Shown: one piece after another, positions 53,254 to 60,230 of the stretch
How positions within the stretch are numbered: position 1 is the stretch's first letter
Layout of the letters: every line of letters starts with the position of its first letter
Source of the DNA: JANXQE01 sp035651635
GTDB lineage: Bacteria; Verrucomicrobiota; Verrucomicrobiia; Limisphaerales; UBA8199
DNA length: 64,000 bases
NCBI GenBank assembly: GCA_035651635.1
Contig: DASRFK010000101.1
Span: 51,868 to 115,867 of the forward strand
Direction: 5' to 3'
Notes under the pieces: generated by a model
Told to the model about the DNA's origin: nothing
Seen by the model: only the letters and a program-made list of their open reading frames with translations
Database searches by the model: none
Translations under genes and position numbers: made by a program

Positions 53254-53395
53254 CGACGGGTCGCAGGATTGGGTTATCGCCTCATAAGCACGAAGTCGTC
53301 GGTTCGAGTCCGGCCTCCGGCTCAATGCGCCGGAGTAGTTCAGGGGTAGAACGCGTAAAATTCCCAGTTCGTCTCTTATCCGTCGGTATTCACAC
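53254..53395 (+). ncRNA. Y RNA 6 with circularly permuted tRNA-like domain
   Basis: Outer stem CGACGG/CCGTCG, GTCGCAG, upper stem GATTGGG/CCCAGTT, GGGTTATC and CTTATCC. Inside, the order is T-arm (CGTCGG-TTCGAG-TCCGGC region), then the acceptor strands joined as a hairpin CTCCGGC-tcaatgc-GCCGGAG, then TA and D-arm GTTC/GAAC. The former tRNA 3' and 5' ends are thus connected and the Ro stem takes the place of the anticodon arm. Confidence 0.8.
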
Positions 53396-53441
53396 GCCGA
53401 ATTTGGATTCGGCAAAAGCTCAACAACAACCTCAAATCGTT

Positions 53442-54302
53442 ATGAGACCAGACATGCACAAAGTGGTCATTGAACGCCCGCGCTGGAATCCTGGCCGTGG
53501 CAAACAGGGGCGACGCGCTAATCTCCCCGACGAACTCCTGCTAAAGTTCGAAGGCATAAAGCGCCCGCATACCAATCGCAAGGGCCTCACCGACCTGCTC
53601 GGTCCGTTGAAGCGTTGGCTCCAGTCGCAGGTAGGCAGGCCGTGGAACGATGTGTATTCCGAGGCGTGCGCGGTTATTAAAGCCGACAGTGTTATTCGAG
53701 CCCATGTTAAAACGCATCTGCTTGAATTTGTGGAGCGACATACCTTTATGCACAACGGGACGGTTTCCGTCCTCGATACCGGTTATCGCGGTCTCGGTAT
53801 CATCGCAGTAACGGACCGGCGTTATGGTTACAGCAGATTCTTCATTCATCCTGAAACTGGTTTACTTCAAGCAATCCCGCCGAGGTCGAGAAAGGCCCTG
53901 CGAGCCGAGCGGCGAACAGCGCGAGCCGAAATCTTCCGCTGGCTCGACTGCAACTTTGCGTTGAAGAAAATCGCAGGGATTTGGTTCGCGTGCCAGTTTC
54001 GTGTTATTCCACCAGAAGGCCGATTTAAGGCATACGATCACGCGCTTGGCCAGGAGGTCGGGCGTGGCGGGTTGTTACGACGAGACGGTCAATACCTTCA
54101 CTGCGTTGCGAAACGTCAACTTGCTCGCCGCGAACTTAGGCGATATGCCGTGAGAAACACATATATCGAAACGCAGCCTTCAACCGGTCGCATCTGCGGC
54201 CGATTGACGCCTGCGTTTCAGTTTTCAGCAGGAAGAAGGTTTTGGGTTATGGGACACTGCACGTGGCGGTTCAAATCCACCTTCGCGTTTCTGCGCGAAT
54301 AG
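53442..54302 (+). CDS. Unknown basic protein between Y RNAs
   Basis: 286 residues from the ATG at 53442 (53454 also possible). Not recognised. It is basic throughout (PRWNPGRGKQGRRANLPDELLLKFEGIKRPH; RSRKALRAERRTARAEIFRWLD), consistent with RNA binding, with a beta-rich middle (GTVSVLDTGYRGLGIIAVTDRRYG). The last 25 codons overlap Y RNA 7, so the stop lies inside a structured RNA; translation and Y RNA folding would compete. It sits between rtcB and rsr. Confidence 0.6.
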   Translation: MRPDMHKVVIERPRWNPGRGKQGRRANLPDELLLKFEGIKRPHTNRKGLTDLLGPLKRWLQSQVGRPWNDVYSEACAVIKADSVIRAHVKTHLLEFVERHTFMHNGTVSVLDTGYRGLGIIAVTDRRYGYSRFFIHPETGLLQAIPPRSRKALRAERRTARAEIFRWLDCNFALKKIAGIWFACQFRVIPPEGRFKAYDHALGQEVGRGGLLRRDGQYLHCVAKRQLARRELRRYAVRNTYIETQPSTGRICGRLTPAFQFSAGRRFWVMGHCTWRFKSTFAFLRE

Positions 54303-54351
54303 CTCAACCTGGTAGAGCGACAGTGCTATCCAAATCGCTCCTTGCCCGCTG
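54226..54351 (+). ncRNA. Y RNA 7 with circularly permuted tRNA-like domain
   Basis: Outer stem CAGC-GG/CC-GCTG with one A-C mismatch, GAAGAAGG, upper stem TTTGG/CCAAA, GGGTTATG and CTTGCCC. The inner order is T-like arm GGCGG-TTCAAAT-CCACC, joined acceptor hairpin TTCGCG-tttctg-CGCGAA, then TA and D-arm GCTC/GAGC, the permuted layout also seen in Y6 and Y8. Confidence 0.8.
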
Positions 54352-54379
54352 TTGTTAGTGGTTGTGCGCAAGCAATTTT

Positions 54380-54530
54380 GATGGGCCGAAGTTGTGGATT
54401 ATCGCGTGTTATTGGTTCGACTCCAGTGGCCGGCGTGGTGGCCGTGCGCCAGCACCCGGCCTAAATAGCTCAATGGTAGAGCAGCCCCGCATTCGTTTGC
54501 GGGTTAATTCCACGGCGTCCCTTGTCCATC
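54380..54530 (+). ncRNA. Y RNA 8 with circularly permuted tRNA-like domain
   Basis: Outer stem GATGGGC/GTCCATC, CGAAGTT, upper stem GTGGA/TTCCAC, GGATTATC and CTTGTCC. The inner order is T-arm ATTGG-TTCGACT-CCAGT, acceptor hairpin GGCCGG/CCGGCC closed by a branched loop with the 16-bp repeat, ATA, D-arm GCTC/GAGC, then an extra hairpin CCGCA/TGCGG. Confidence 0.82.
54442..54457 (+). repeat. 16-bp repeat CCGTGCGCCAGCACCC, copy 2
   Basis: Identical to 50590-50605; here it caps the joined acceptor stem of Y RNA 8. Confidence 0.7.
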
Positions 54531-54591
54531 GGCACTTCCATCGCGACACATACAGCGATGGTCAACCGCAACCATCAACACGGAGGCTCGT

Positions 54592-54774
54592 ATGGCAATT
54601 CATATTCATGACTCAGAACGATCGAACTTCGAAATAACCAGCAAACGGCGAAGGGGTTTCCCTTCCGAGACTCGGGTGAAGCGAGGCACACGAACCGTGC
54701 AAGGAAACAAAGAGCTCTTCGAAAAGCTAGGCCGCAACGATCTCTGCCCGTGCGGTTCAGAACGCAGCTTTTAA
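54592..54774 (+). CDS. SEC-C motif protein, apparently frameshifted
   Basis: 60 residues with a CACGGAGGC ribosome-binding site. It ends GRNDLCPCGSERSF-stop. The SEC-C zinc motif needs CXC-X8-CC; a +1 shift at CTTTTAAG just before the stop gives K-N-C-C and completes it exactly, then continues about 20 codons. So it is either a recent frameshift, a sequencing error or a programmed shift. Confidence 0.6.
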   Translation: MAIHIHDSERSNFEITSKRRRGFPSETRVKRGTRTVQGNKELFEKLGRNDLCPCGSERSF

Positions 54775-54853
54775 GAACTGCTGCCTCCGCTCCGGGCGCT
54801 ACGACGGGTCAAGGCGAAATCACTTTTTTCCGCGAATAGCAACCATTTAACTT

Positions 54854-54921
54854 CTGCGGGCCGAAGAACATGGGTTACCTCTGCTAAAGGACAACTCCCA
54901 CGTTCACCAACTTGTCCGCAG
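54854..54921 (+). ncRNA. Minimal Y RNA 9 in the rsr leader
   Basis: Outer stem CTGCGGGC/GTCCGCAG (8 bp), CGAA, upper stem GAACATGGG/CCCACGTTC with one mismatch, GGGTTACC and CTTGTCC. Only a small internal hairpin remains; no tRNA-like domain. It ends 58 bp before the rsr start codon and could let Rsr regulate its own message. Confidence 0.78.
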
Positions 54922-54979
54922 TTGCTAAAACAAAATCCGCGTCGAGGGTTGGCGACGCACATGACCAAAGGAGGCCAAC

Positions 54980-56671
54980 ATGGCTATCAACTACGCAAAG
55001 ATTTTCAACCGACGTGTTACGCCGCAGTCGCAGCCGATTCCGGGTTCGAACCAGGTTCGCAACTCGGGCGGCGGCTACTCGTGGGATGTGGACGACTGGA
55101 CGCGGCTCGACCGCTTCCTGATTCTCGGGGCGGAAGGCGGCACGTATTACATCACCGAGCGCGAGCTTGTGAAGCAGAACCATGATGCACTTATCCGTTG
55201 CATCAAGCAGGACGGTGTTCGCGCCGTGAAACGCATCGTTGAGATTAGCGATGCCGGCCGTGCGCCGAAGAACGATCCGGCAATCTTCGCGCTGGCTCTC
55301 ATCGTGACGCATGGTGATCCGCAGGCAAAGGCGCACGCATTCGCGAACATGAACAAGGTTTGCCGTATAGGCACCCACTTGTTCCACTTCGCCGAATACG
55401 TGAATGCAATGCGTGGTTGGGGTCGCGGGCTGCGCAATGCCGTCGGTCACTGGTATACGGATCGCGGTGCGGATGACCTCGCGCACCAGGCTGTTAAGTA
55501 TCAGCAGCGCGATGGTTGGTCGCACTCGGACCTGCTCCGCCTGGCTCACCCGAAGGCGCCGTCGGCGCAGCATGACGCGGTTTTCCGTTGGATGCTGAAC
55601 GGCGAGGACTCGTTGGGTGAACGCGAAGTGAAGCGCAAGGTTCGCGGTGAAGACCGCGTTGCCAAGTATGGCGCAACGAGTGCCCTGCCGAAGGTCGTGG
55701 AAGCGTTCGAACGTGCGAAACGTTCGACGAACGTCATCGAAGTTGTGAAGCTCATCGATGAGTTCGACCTGCCACGTGAAGCCATCCCGACTCAGTGGCT
55801 CAACGAAGTCAAAGTGTGGGAAGCATTGCTCGAACGTATGCCGATGACGGCAATGATTCGCAACCTAGGCAAGATGACGAGCCTCGGTCTGCTCGCACCG
55901 TTCAGCGACGCAAAGCGTCTTATCGTTCAGAAGCTGCGCGATGAAACGGCTCTCAAGCGTGCGCGCATCCACCCACTCGCGGTCCTCGTGGCGCAGAAGA
56001 TCTACGCCCAGGGCCACGGCGACAAGGGTTCGCTCAAGTGGCTGCCGGTGCGTGGTGTGATTGACGCGCTGGACGAAGCGTTCTACGCAACGTTCCAGAA
56101 CGTTGAACCGTGCAACAAGCCGGTGTTGCTCGCGCTCGACGTGAGCGGCTCAATGGCGCAGAGCTTGATCGCGGGTTCGTGCATCTCGGCTCGCGAAGCC
56201 AGCGCTGCGATGGCGTTGATCACTGCGGCAACGGAACCTGAATGCGAAATCATCGCGTTCAGCGCTCCGTCTCGCGGTGGTTACGGCGGCATGCATGGCG
56301 GTGGTGAACCGGGAATTACCCGCGTGACCATCTCGCCGCGTATGCGCCTGGCCGAAGTCATCAAGCACATCGAAGCCATCCCGATGGGTGGCACAGACTG
56401 CGCGTTGCCGATGCTGTGGGCTGCTCGTAACAAGCTGAACGTGTCTGGCTTCATCACCTACACGGACAGCGAAACATGGGCAGGCAACATCCATCCGGCG
56501 CAGGCACTGCGTCAGTATCGCAACGAGTTCGTCGGTGATGCGAAGGCGGTTGTTGTGGGCATGACCTCCAACGGCTTCACCCTCGCCGACCCGAACGACC
56601 GCGGAATGCTGGACGTGGTCGGCTTCGACACAACTGCTCCGGCGGTAATCGCGGACTTTGTTCGCAACTAG
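54980..56671 (+). CDS. rsr: Ro60 orthologue Rsr (TROVE and vWA domains)
   Basis: 563 residues. TROVE domain of HEAT-like repeats at about 1-370 (VKQNHDALIRCIKQDGVRAV, GWGRGLRNAVGHWY, QRDGWSHSDLLRLAHPKAP) forms the ring that binds Y RNA outside and misfolded RNA ends in its cavity. The vWA domain has the MIDAS motif DVSGS at 387-391 and the later GTDC. In bacteria Rsr works with Y RNAs and the exonuclease PNPase in rRNA maturation and RNA decay, and often lies beside rtcB. A good ribosome-binding site (AAAGGAGG) precedes it. Confidence 0.95.
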   Translation: MAINYAKIFNRRVTPQSQPIPGSNQVRNSGGGYSWDVDDWTRLDRFLILGAEGGTYYITERELVKQNHDALIRCIKQDGVRAVKRIVEISDAGRAPKNDPAIFALALIVTHGDPQAKAHAFANMNKVCRIGTHLFHFAEYVNAMRGWGRGLRNAVGHWYTDRGADDLAHQAVKYQQRDGWSHSDLLRLAHPKAPSAQHDAVFRWMLNGEDSLGEREVKRKVRGEDRVAKYGATSALPKVVEAFERAKRSTNVIEVVKLIDEFDLPREAIPTQWLNEVKVWEALLERMPMTAMIRNLGKMTSLGLLAPFSDAKRLIVQKLRDETALKRARIHPLAVLVAQKIYAQGHGDKGSLKWLPVRGVIDALDEAFYATFQNVEPCNKPVLLALDVSGSMAQSLIAGSCISAREASAAMALITAATEPECEIIAFSAPSRGGYGGMHGGGEPGITRVTISPRMRLAEVIKHIEAIPMGGTDCALPMLWAARNKLNVSGFITYTDSETWAGNIHPAQALRQYRNEFVGDAKAVVVGMTSNGFTLADPNDRGMLDVVGFDTTAPAVIADFVRN

Positions 56672-56729
56672 GTTCCGGCGGATAACCGCCAGGAACGGTT
56701 CAAGGACGCCAAAGAGGCAAAAAAACAAC

Positions 56730-56758
56730 GCAGGCGGAGGCGAAAGGCCTCCGCCTGC
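56730..56758 (+). terminator. GC-rich hairpin after rsr
   Basis: GCAGGCGGAGGC-gaaag-GCCTCCGCCTGC, 12-bp stem capped by a GAAA-type loop. There is no T-run; more likely an mRNA 3' end or processing element than a classic terminator. Confidence 0.5.
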
Positions 56759-56800
56759 AATTCGCCCTGGCTTTAACACAACCAGGAGGGGGACAAATCT

Positions 56801-56860
56801 ATGAAACTCGCCAATATTCAGAGCATTTCCGAGATTCGGCCAATCTCCGGATTAAGTTAA
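56801..56860 (+). CDS. Very short ORF with strong ribosome-binding site
   Basis: 19 codons (MKLANIQSISEIRPISGLS) after ACCAGGAGGGGG. The sequence resembles the start of DRB0094-type RNA ligases (MxxLAxIQxIxxIxPI), so it may be the stump of a lost ligase gene, or a leader peptide. Short, hence tentative. Confidence 0.3.
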   Translation: MKLANIQSISEIRPISGLS

Positions 56861-56948
56861 TCAGCGCGGACGGCAACGAAAGTTCCCGTCCGCATTCACC
56901 AACAAAATTCAAACGAACAAAGCATGAAAACAATTATCGAGAACAGTT

Positions 56949-57605
56949 ATGACAAAGAAATCAAGGCAAGGCCTCCGCCGATTCCGGGTGGAGGTTCGGT
57001 CTTGGGGAAACTACGTCGAGCAGATCGCGGAGCTTAAGCGGGTGCTCGCGAAGAAACCCCGAACGCTTCAAATTGAAATCGTCGGCACCGGAGAAATCCC
57101 GGCGGACAGCGCGCTGCGATTCCGAACAGCATTGATGGAACGCTCCCCAAAGACGCGGATCGTCACGAATGCGCACTCCACACTTCAGGGCGGCTCGGTG
57201 CTGCTTTGGTTGCTGGGCGACACCCGGACGATTCGCGGGGACGCGCGACTCTATTTTCGCGACACCACGTGGTCAAAGGACGACGAGGTACAGGTGAATG
57301 GAGTCTGGAAAGACCAGGAGCCCGCCTATCGAGACTCGTATTCGACGATAGACCCGGACGAGGGCGACTACGCGAAAGTGCTGGAAATCATAAATGAGTA
57401 TCTGCCCATCAAGGAAATGGCCGGGCGACTCGTTGGCGTGCCGGTGCTCCGGCAATTCGGACTCGTTGAGAACGAAAAGATGGACAGCTTCCTGGCCACC
57501 GTGTTCTCGAAGTGTGATGAGAGAGCCGAAGGCCCTTCGGAGGCAAAGGATCAACAGCGCGTTCGACGCCGCGACAAAGCTCGCGTGCGGCAGATACGAC
57601 GATAA
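56949..57605 (+). CDS. ClpP/crotonase-fold-like protein of unknown function
   Basis: 218 residues. The centre (LQIEIVGTGEIPADSALRFRTALMER, TRIVTNAHSTLQGGSVLLWLLGDTRTIRGDARLYFRD) follows the strand-helix order of ClpP-like proteins, but the catalytic Ser position looks substituted. The C-terminal tail is basic (RRRDKARVRQIRR). Cotranscribed with rsr is likely. The fold assignment is by eye and uncertain. Confidence 0.5.
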   Translation: MTKKSRQGLRRFRVEVRSWGNYVEQIAELKRVLAKKPRTLQIEIVGTGEIPADSALRFRTALMERSPKTRIVTNAHSTLQGGSVLLWLLGDTRTIRGDARLYFRDTTWSKDDEVQVNGVWKDQEPAYRDSYSTIDPDEGDYAKVLEIINEYLPIKEMAGRLVGVPVLRQFGLVENEKMDSFLATVFSKCDERAEGPSEAKDQQRVRRRDKARVRQIRR

Positions 57606-57639
57606 CTCCCGTTCAAGGACGCTGATAGGCGCACATCAG

Positions 57640-57675
57640 TGCCGGCGGAGGCAAGAGCTTCCGCCGGCATTTTTA
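57640..57675 (+). terminator. Terminator-like hairpin after the ClpP-like gene
   Basis: GCCGGCGGAGGC-aaga-GCTTCCGCCGGC followed by ATTTTTA. It separates the protein genes from the third tRNA block. Confidence 0.7.
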
Positions 57676-57711
57676 ATTTCGCGTTCTGCAATCCATATTC
57701 CGCATTTAAAT

Positions 57712-57786
57712 GTCCCGTTGGCCGAGCAGCCCAGGCAGCGGTCTGCAAAACCGTTCAGGTGGGTGCAACTCCCGCACGGGACTCCA
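57712..57786 (+). tRNA. tRNA-Cys(GCA)
   Basis: Acceptor GTCCCGT/ACGGGAC, anticodon loop CTGCAAA, T-loop TGCAACT, discriminator T as expected for Cys, encoded CCA. Confidence 0.85.
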
Positions 57787-57812
57787 ATTTCAGCTGGCCC
57801 GCCGGGCGAGAA

Positions 57813-59087
57813 TCATTGCTGGGCGGCAGTGACATCCGTCGGCGGTCCGCTTACGACCACCATTACCGGGTTGGACGATCGTACGTCTCCCTCAGCGTTC
57901 GTGCCGAGCACGGAGAACACGTGGTAGCCGGGCGTCAGGTTCGTCGCGGTGAACTGGAGCGGCGCTGCGGTGATTGTCCCAAGTTTCTTCGCCCCGTCGT
58001 AAAACTCCAACTTTCTCCAATTGGGAAATTTGCTGGCATCGACGGTGATGGGGATATTCGACCCCCAATCCACCGCTGGCGTCCCGGGGCCACACGGGCC
58101 CGGCGAGGTGATGGTCAGCGGATTGTTATAGGTGGCGTACGCCCGGTAAATAAACGCGATGTCCTCATTCTGCAACCAGCTCGAATGTCCGAGATCCCCT
58201 TTAAACTCCCTGGCTGGGACGATTTTCGTGAGGCCGCTTTTCCAGGTGGTGTTATCGGCCACCCAACCGGTGGCAGGATCGATGGAGAGCAGTTTGATGG
58301 GGCCTTTGGTCACATCCCCGTCTTTGGGGTACCGCGTGCGCACGGCGAGATCCATCAGCGGCATTGCCAGCAAATCCTGCCTGTTCTCGTCATACTGGTG
58401 GCCTATGCCCTGCCGTTCCATCCACGCGAGCTCCCCTCCCATCGGGCGATTCGGCACGAACACCTCTTCAACTTTGTAGCGACCATCCACGGCAGGATCG
58501 TTAAGTTTCTCCTTCTCGCCCGTGATGAGGATCGGTGGAATGGCCAGGACGTTAGCGGGGGCCGGCTTGGAGATCGCGTCGAAATTGTAGCGTGCGCCAT
58601 AAATCCCGACGGCGATAGTTCTGTCAGGGTCCATGGTCATCAAGGTGCTGGCAAAGCCGCCGCCGGCGGAAAAGCCCACGGCGGCATATGGGGCATTGAC
58701 CAGTTCAGGATGCTTGGAGGCGACGCTGACCATTTGCAGGCAGTTCCGAAATGCCTTGTGGGCTTTAAAGTGCGGGATGTCGCCTGAGGAGGCGACCAGC
58801 GCGAAGCCATGCAGATGCAAGAATTCGCGATAGTAGATGCAAAAGGTCCAGTCGCCTCGCGAGTCGCCACCCGCATAATTGCACTCGACCAGGAGGCCTC
58901 GCACCGTCTTCAGACCTTCGGGGATCACCACACAGAATTTTTTCGTCGCCGGATCGGCGTAGTCATAGACCATGTATTCGCGGTTGCTCACCTTGACGAT
59001 GGATGAGGCCACGGTGGGCGTGGTCTGGACGGACACGCTGAGGGCCAAGGTCACAGATCCACAAAGCGTCAGGGCTTCTCTGATCAT
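57813..59087 (-). CDS. Secreted alpha/beta-hydrolase with C-terminal Ig-like domain
   Basis: 424 residues with an N-terminal signal peptide (LCGSVTLALSVSVQTTPTVAS). The nucleophile elbow is GFSAGGGFA, as in PHB depolymerase/acetylxylan-esterase-type hydrolases. Residues about 330-420 form a beta-sandwich (PITVDASKFPNWRKLEFYDGAKKLGTI) of the Ig-like type used for substrate or surface binding. Antisense to the array and unrelated to its functions; it looks like an original chromosomal gene or passenger. Confidence 0.72.
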   Translation of the reverse strand: MIREALTLCGSVTLALSVSVQTTPTVASSIVKVSNREYMVYDYADPATKKFCVVIPEGLKTVRGLLVECNYAGGDSRGDWTFCIYYREFLHLHGFALVASSGDIPHFKAHKAFRNCLQMVSVASKHPELVNAPYAAVGFSAGGGFASTLMTMDPDRTIAVGIYGARYNFDAISKPAPANVLAIPPILITGEKEKLNDPAVDGRYKVEEVFVPNRPMGGELAWMERQGIGHQYDENRQDLLAMPLMDLAVRTRYPKDGDVTKGPIKLLSIDPATGWVADNTTWKSGLTKIVPAREFKGDLGHSSWLQNEDIAFIYRAYATYNNPLTITSPGPCGPGTPAVDWGSNIPITVDASKFPNWRKLEFYDGAKKLGTITAAPLQFTATNLTPGYHVFSVLGTNAEGDVRSSNPVMVVVSGPPTDVTAAQQ

Positions 59088-59217
59088 AGTCGCCGATGAG
59101 ATGACGGTGGATATTGCTGGCTATCTGCCTGCAAGGGCAAGCCATCATCACGGTACAAGCGGAGCATTGGTCCCAGAACTCTCGCACGCAAGGCTGAGGT
59201 TGGCGGCCATTTTATTT

Positions 59218-59292
59218 CGAGCATAGGTGTTGAGAGATACACGCCGGTCTTCCAAACCGGAATACAGGGCGCGATACCCTGATGCTCGACCA
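59218..59292 (+). tRNA. tRNA-Gly(TCC)
   Basis: Acceptor CGAGCAT/ATGCTCG, anticodon arm CCGGT-CTTCCAA-ACCGG, T-arm CAGGG-CGCGATA-CCCTG, encoded CCA. Confidence 0.83.
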
Positions 59293-59301
59293 TTTCATTT
59301 T

Positions 59302-59380
59302 CCCCAGTTGAACCTGGTGTGCCGGCAGAGACCTCGCACGGTCGAAGTAATGGCCGGGTATCGGGCTCAGTGCGCTGGGG
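59302..59380 (+). ncRNA. Degenerate tRNA-like remnant
   Basis: Closed by CCCCAG/CTGGGG with an inner GACC/GGTC hairpin; no CCA and no recognisable T-arm. Size and position in the array suggest a decayed tRNA. Confidence 0.35.
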
Positions 59381-59387
59381 AGTTTAT

Positions 59388-59462
59388 CAGAGCGTAGCCT
59401 AACAGTGAGGCGCCTGCTTCGGGAGCAGGATCAAGTGGGGGCGGCACCCATCGCTCTGACCA
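59388..59462 (+). tRNA. tRNA-Pro(CGG), second copy
   Basis: Acceptor CAGAGCG/CGCTCTG, anticodon arm CCTGC-TTCGGGA-GCAGG, T-loop of GGCGGCA type, encoded CCA. Different body from the Pro(CGG) at 49462. Confidence 0.82.
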
Positions 59463-59468
59463 TTTCAC

Positions 59469-59542
59469 GCGACGCGAACACCGGTGCCGGTCAGGACCCT
59501 CACAGGCCTGACTGCGGCGGTTCAACTCCGCCTTCGCGTCGC
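59469..59542 (+). ncRNA. tRNA-like element with 10-bp acceptor stem
   Basis: Acceptor GCGACGCGAA/TTCGCGTCGC (10 bp), T-arm GGCGG-TTCAACT-CCGCC, but an 11-nt anticodon-position loop (stem TCAGG/CCTGA) and no CCA. Not a standard tRNA; possibly a relative of the Y RNA tRNA-like domains. Confidence 0.55.
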
Positions 59543-59546
59543 GATC

Positions 59547-59620
59547 GGGTTGCAAGCATTGCAGCGATGCAGCGGTCTCTTAAACCGCAGAGCACGGGGC
59601 AGCACCGTGGCGACCCACCA
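59547..59620 (+). tRNA. tRNA-Lys(CTT)
   Basis: Acceptor GGGTTGC/GCGACCC, anticodon arm GCGGT-CTCTTAA-ACCGC, T-loop GGCAGCA, encoded CCA. Confidence 0.83.
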
Positions 59621-59625
59621 TTTAT

Positions 59626-59713
59626 GCCGGCGTGGCTCAGCAGCGACAGCAGCAGTTTCGTAAACTGCCGGGCGATTCGCCCCTCGGGAGTGCGAGTCTC
59701 CCCGTCGGCCCCA
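59626..59713 (+). tRNA. Class II tRNA with Thr anticodon CGT
   Basis: Acceptor GCCGGCG/CGTCGGC, anticodon arm GCAGT-TTCGTAA-ACTGC, long variable hairpin GGGCG-att-CGCCC, T-arm GGGAG-TGCGAGT-CTCCC, encoded CCA. Long variable arms belong to Ser, Leu, Tyr and Sec tRNAs, so charging with Thr is doubtful. Confidence 0.75.
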
Positions 59714-59719
59714 TTTCAT

Positions 59720-59796
59720 GCTCCCGTAGCTCAAACTATTAGAGCGGGCGGCTTCGAACCGTCAGGTTGCAGGTGAGATTCCTGCCGGGAGTACCA
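59720..59796 (+). tRNA. tRNA-Arg(TCG)
   Basis: Acceptor GCTCCCG/CGGGAGT, anticodon arm GGCGG-CTTCGAA-CCGTC, T-loop TGAGATT, encoded CCA. Confidence 0.82.
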
Positions 59797-59800
59797 TTTT

Positions 59801-59877
59801 GCCGCGTTAGCCCAACTACCAGAGGCGCTCCGCTCAGGACGGAGAGGTTGGGGGTGGAAATCCCTCACGCGGCACCA
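59801..59877 (+). tRNA. Class I tRNA with Leu anticodon CAG
   Basis: Acceptor GCCGCGT/ACGCGGC, anticodon arm CTCCG-CTCAGGA-CGGAG, 5-nt variable loop, T-loop TGGAAAT shared with tRNA-Pro(TGG) of the array, encoded CCA. Bacterial tRNA-Leu is class II, so this looks like a Pro-type body reading a Leu codon. Confidence 0.78.
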
Positions 59878-59925
59878 ATTGGTCTGAGCCGAGATCGGAC
59901 GCTGCGGGTCTCGGCCAGGCGATGA

Positions 59926-59976
59926 GCTGGCTGGCGGCTTTGACCGCAGGCTCTCGCGTCCTGAGTGCCAGCACCA
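59926..59976 (+). ncRNA. Degenerate tRNA-like element without D-arm
   Basis: Acceptor GCTGGC/GCCAGC plus encoded ACCA, an arm GCGG-CTTTGA-CCGC and a CAGG/CCTG arm, only 51 nt. The upstream hairpin GCCGAGA/TCTCGGC at 59888-59912 may be displaced tRNA sequence. Confidence 0.45.
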
Positions 59977-59981
59977 TTTCT

Positions 59982-60056
59982 GCTCCCGTAGCCCAAAGCA
60001 GAGGCAACGGACTTAAACCCCGTTCAGTGTCAGTGCAATCCTGACCGGGAGCACCA
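59982..60056 (+). tRNA. Class I tRNA with Leu anticodon TAA
   Basis: Acceptor GCTCCCG/CGGGAGC, loop CTTAAAC with an A-C pair closing the stem, 5-nt variable loop, T-arm GTCAG-TGCAATC-CTGAC, encoded CCA. Leu anticodon on a class I body. Confidence 0.75.
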
Positions 60057-60057
60057 C

Positions 60058-60132
60058 CCGCGTGTAGCCCAATGAAGAGGCGTCTCGCTCAAACCGGGAA
60101 GGTTGCAGGTGCAAGTCCTGCCACGCGGACCA
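60058..60132 (+). tRNA. Class I tRNA with Leu anticodon CAA
   Basis: Acceptor CCGCGTG/CACGCGG, anticodon arm TCTCG-CTCAAAC-CGGGA, 5-nt variable loop, T-loop TGCAAGT, encoded CCA. Starts one base after the preceding tRNA ends. Confidence 0.77.
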
Positions 60133-60230
60133 TTTTCTGGAATGTCAACCGGACAAGCAAGCCGGGCCTCGGTGCTAACGAGTGCGTGCCCGATCAGGGT
60201 ATGTGGCGCAAGCCCACGGCATTCCGCCAA

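Noticed and set aside
59469..59542. Selenocysteine tRNA (TCA) because of the long acceptor stem
   Set aside because: The anticodon-position loop is 11 nt, there is no long variable arm and no CCA, so the Sec model does not fit.
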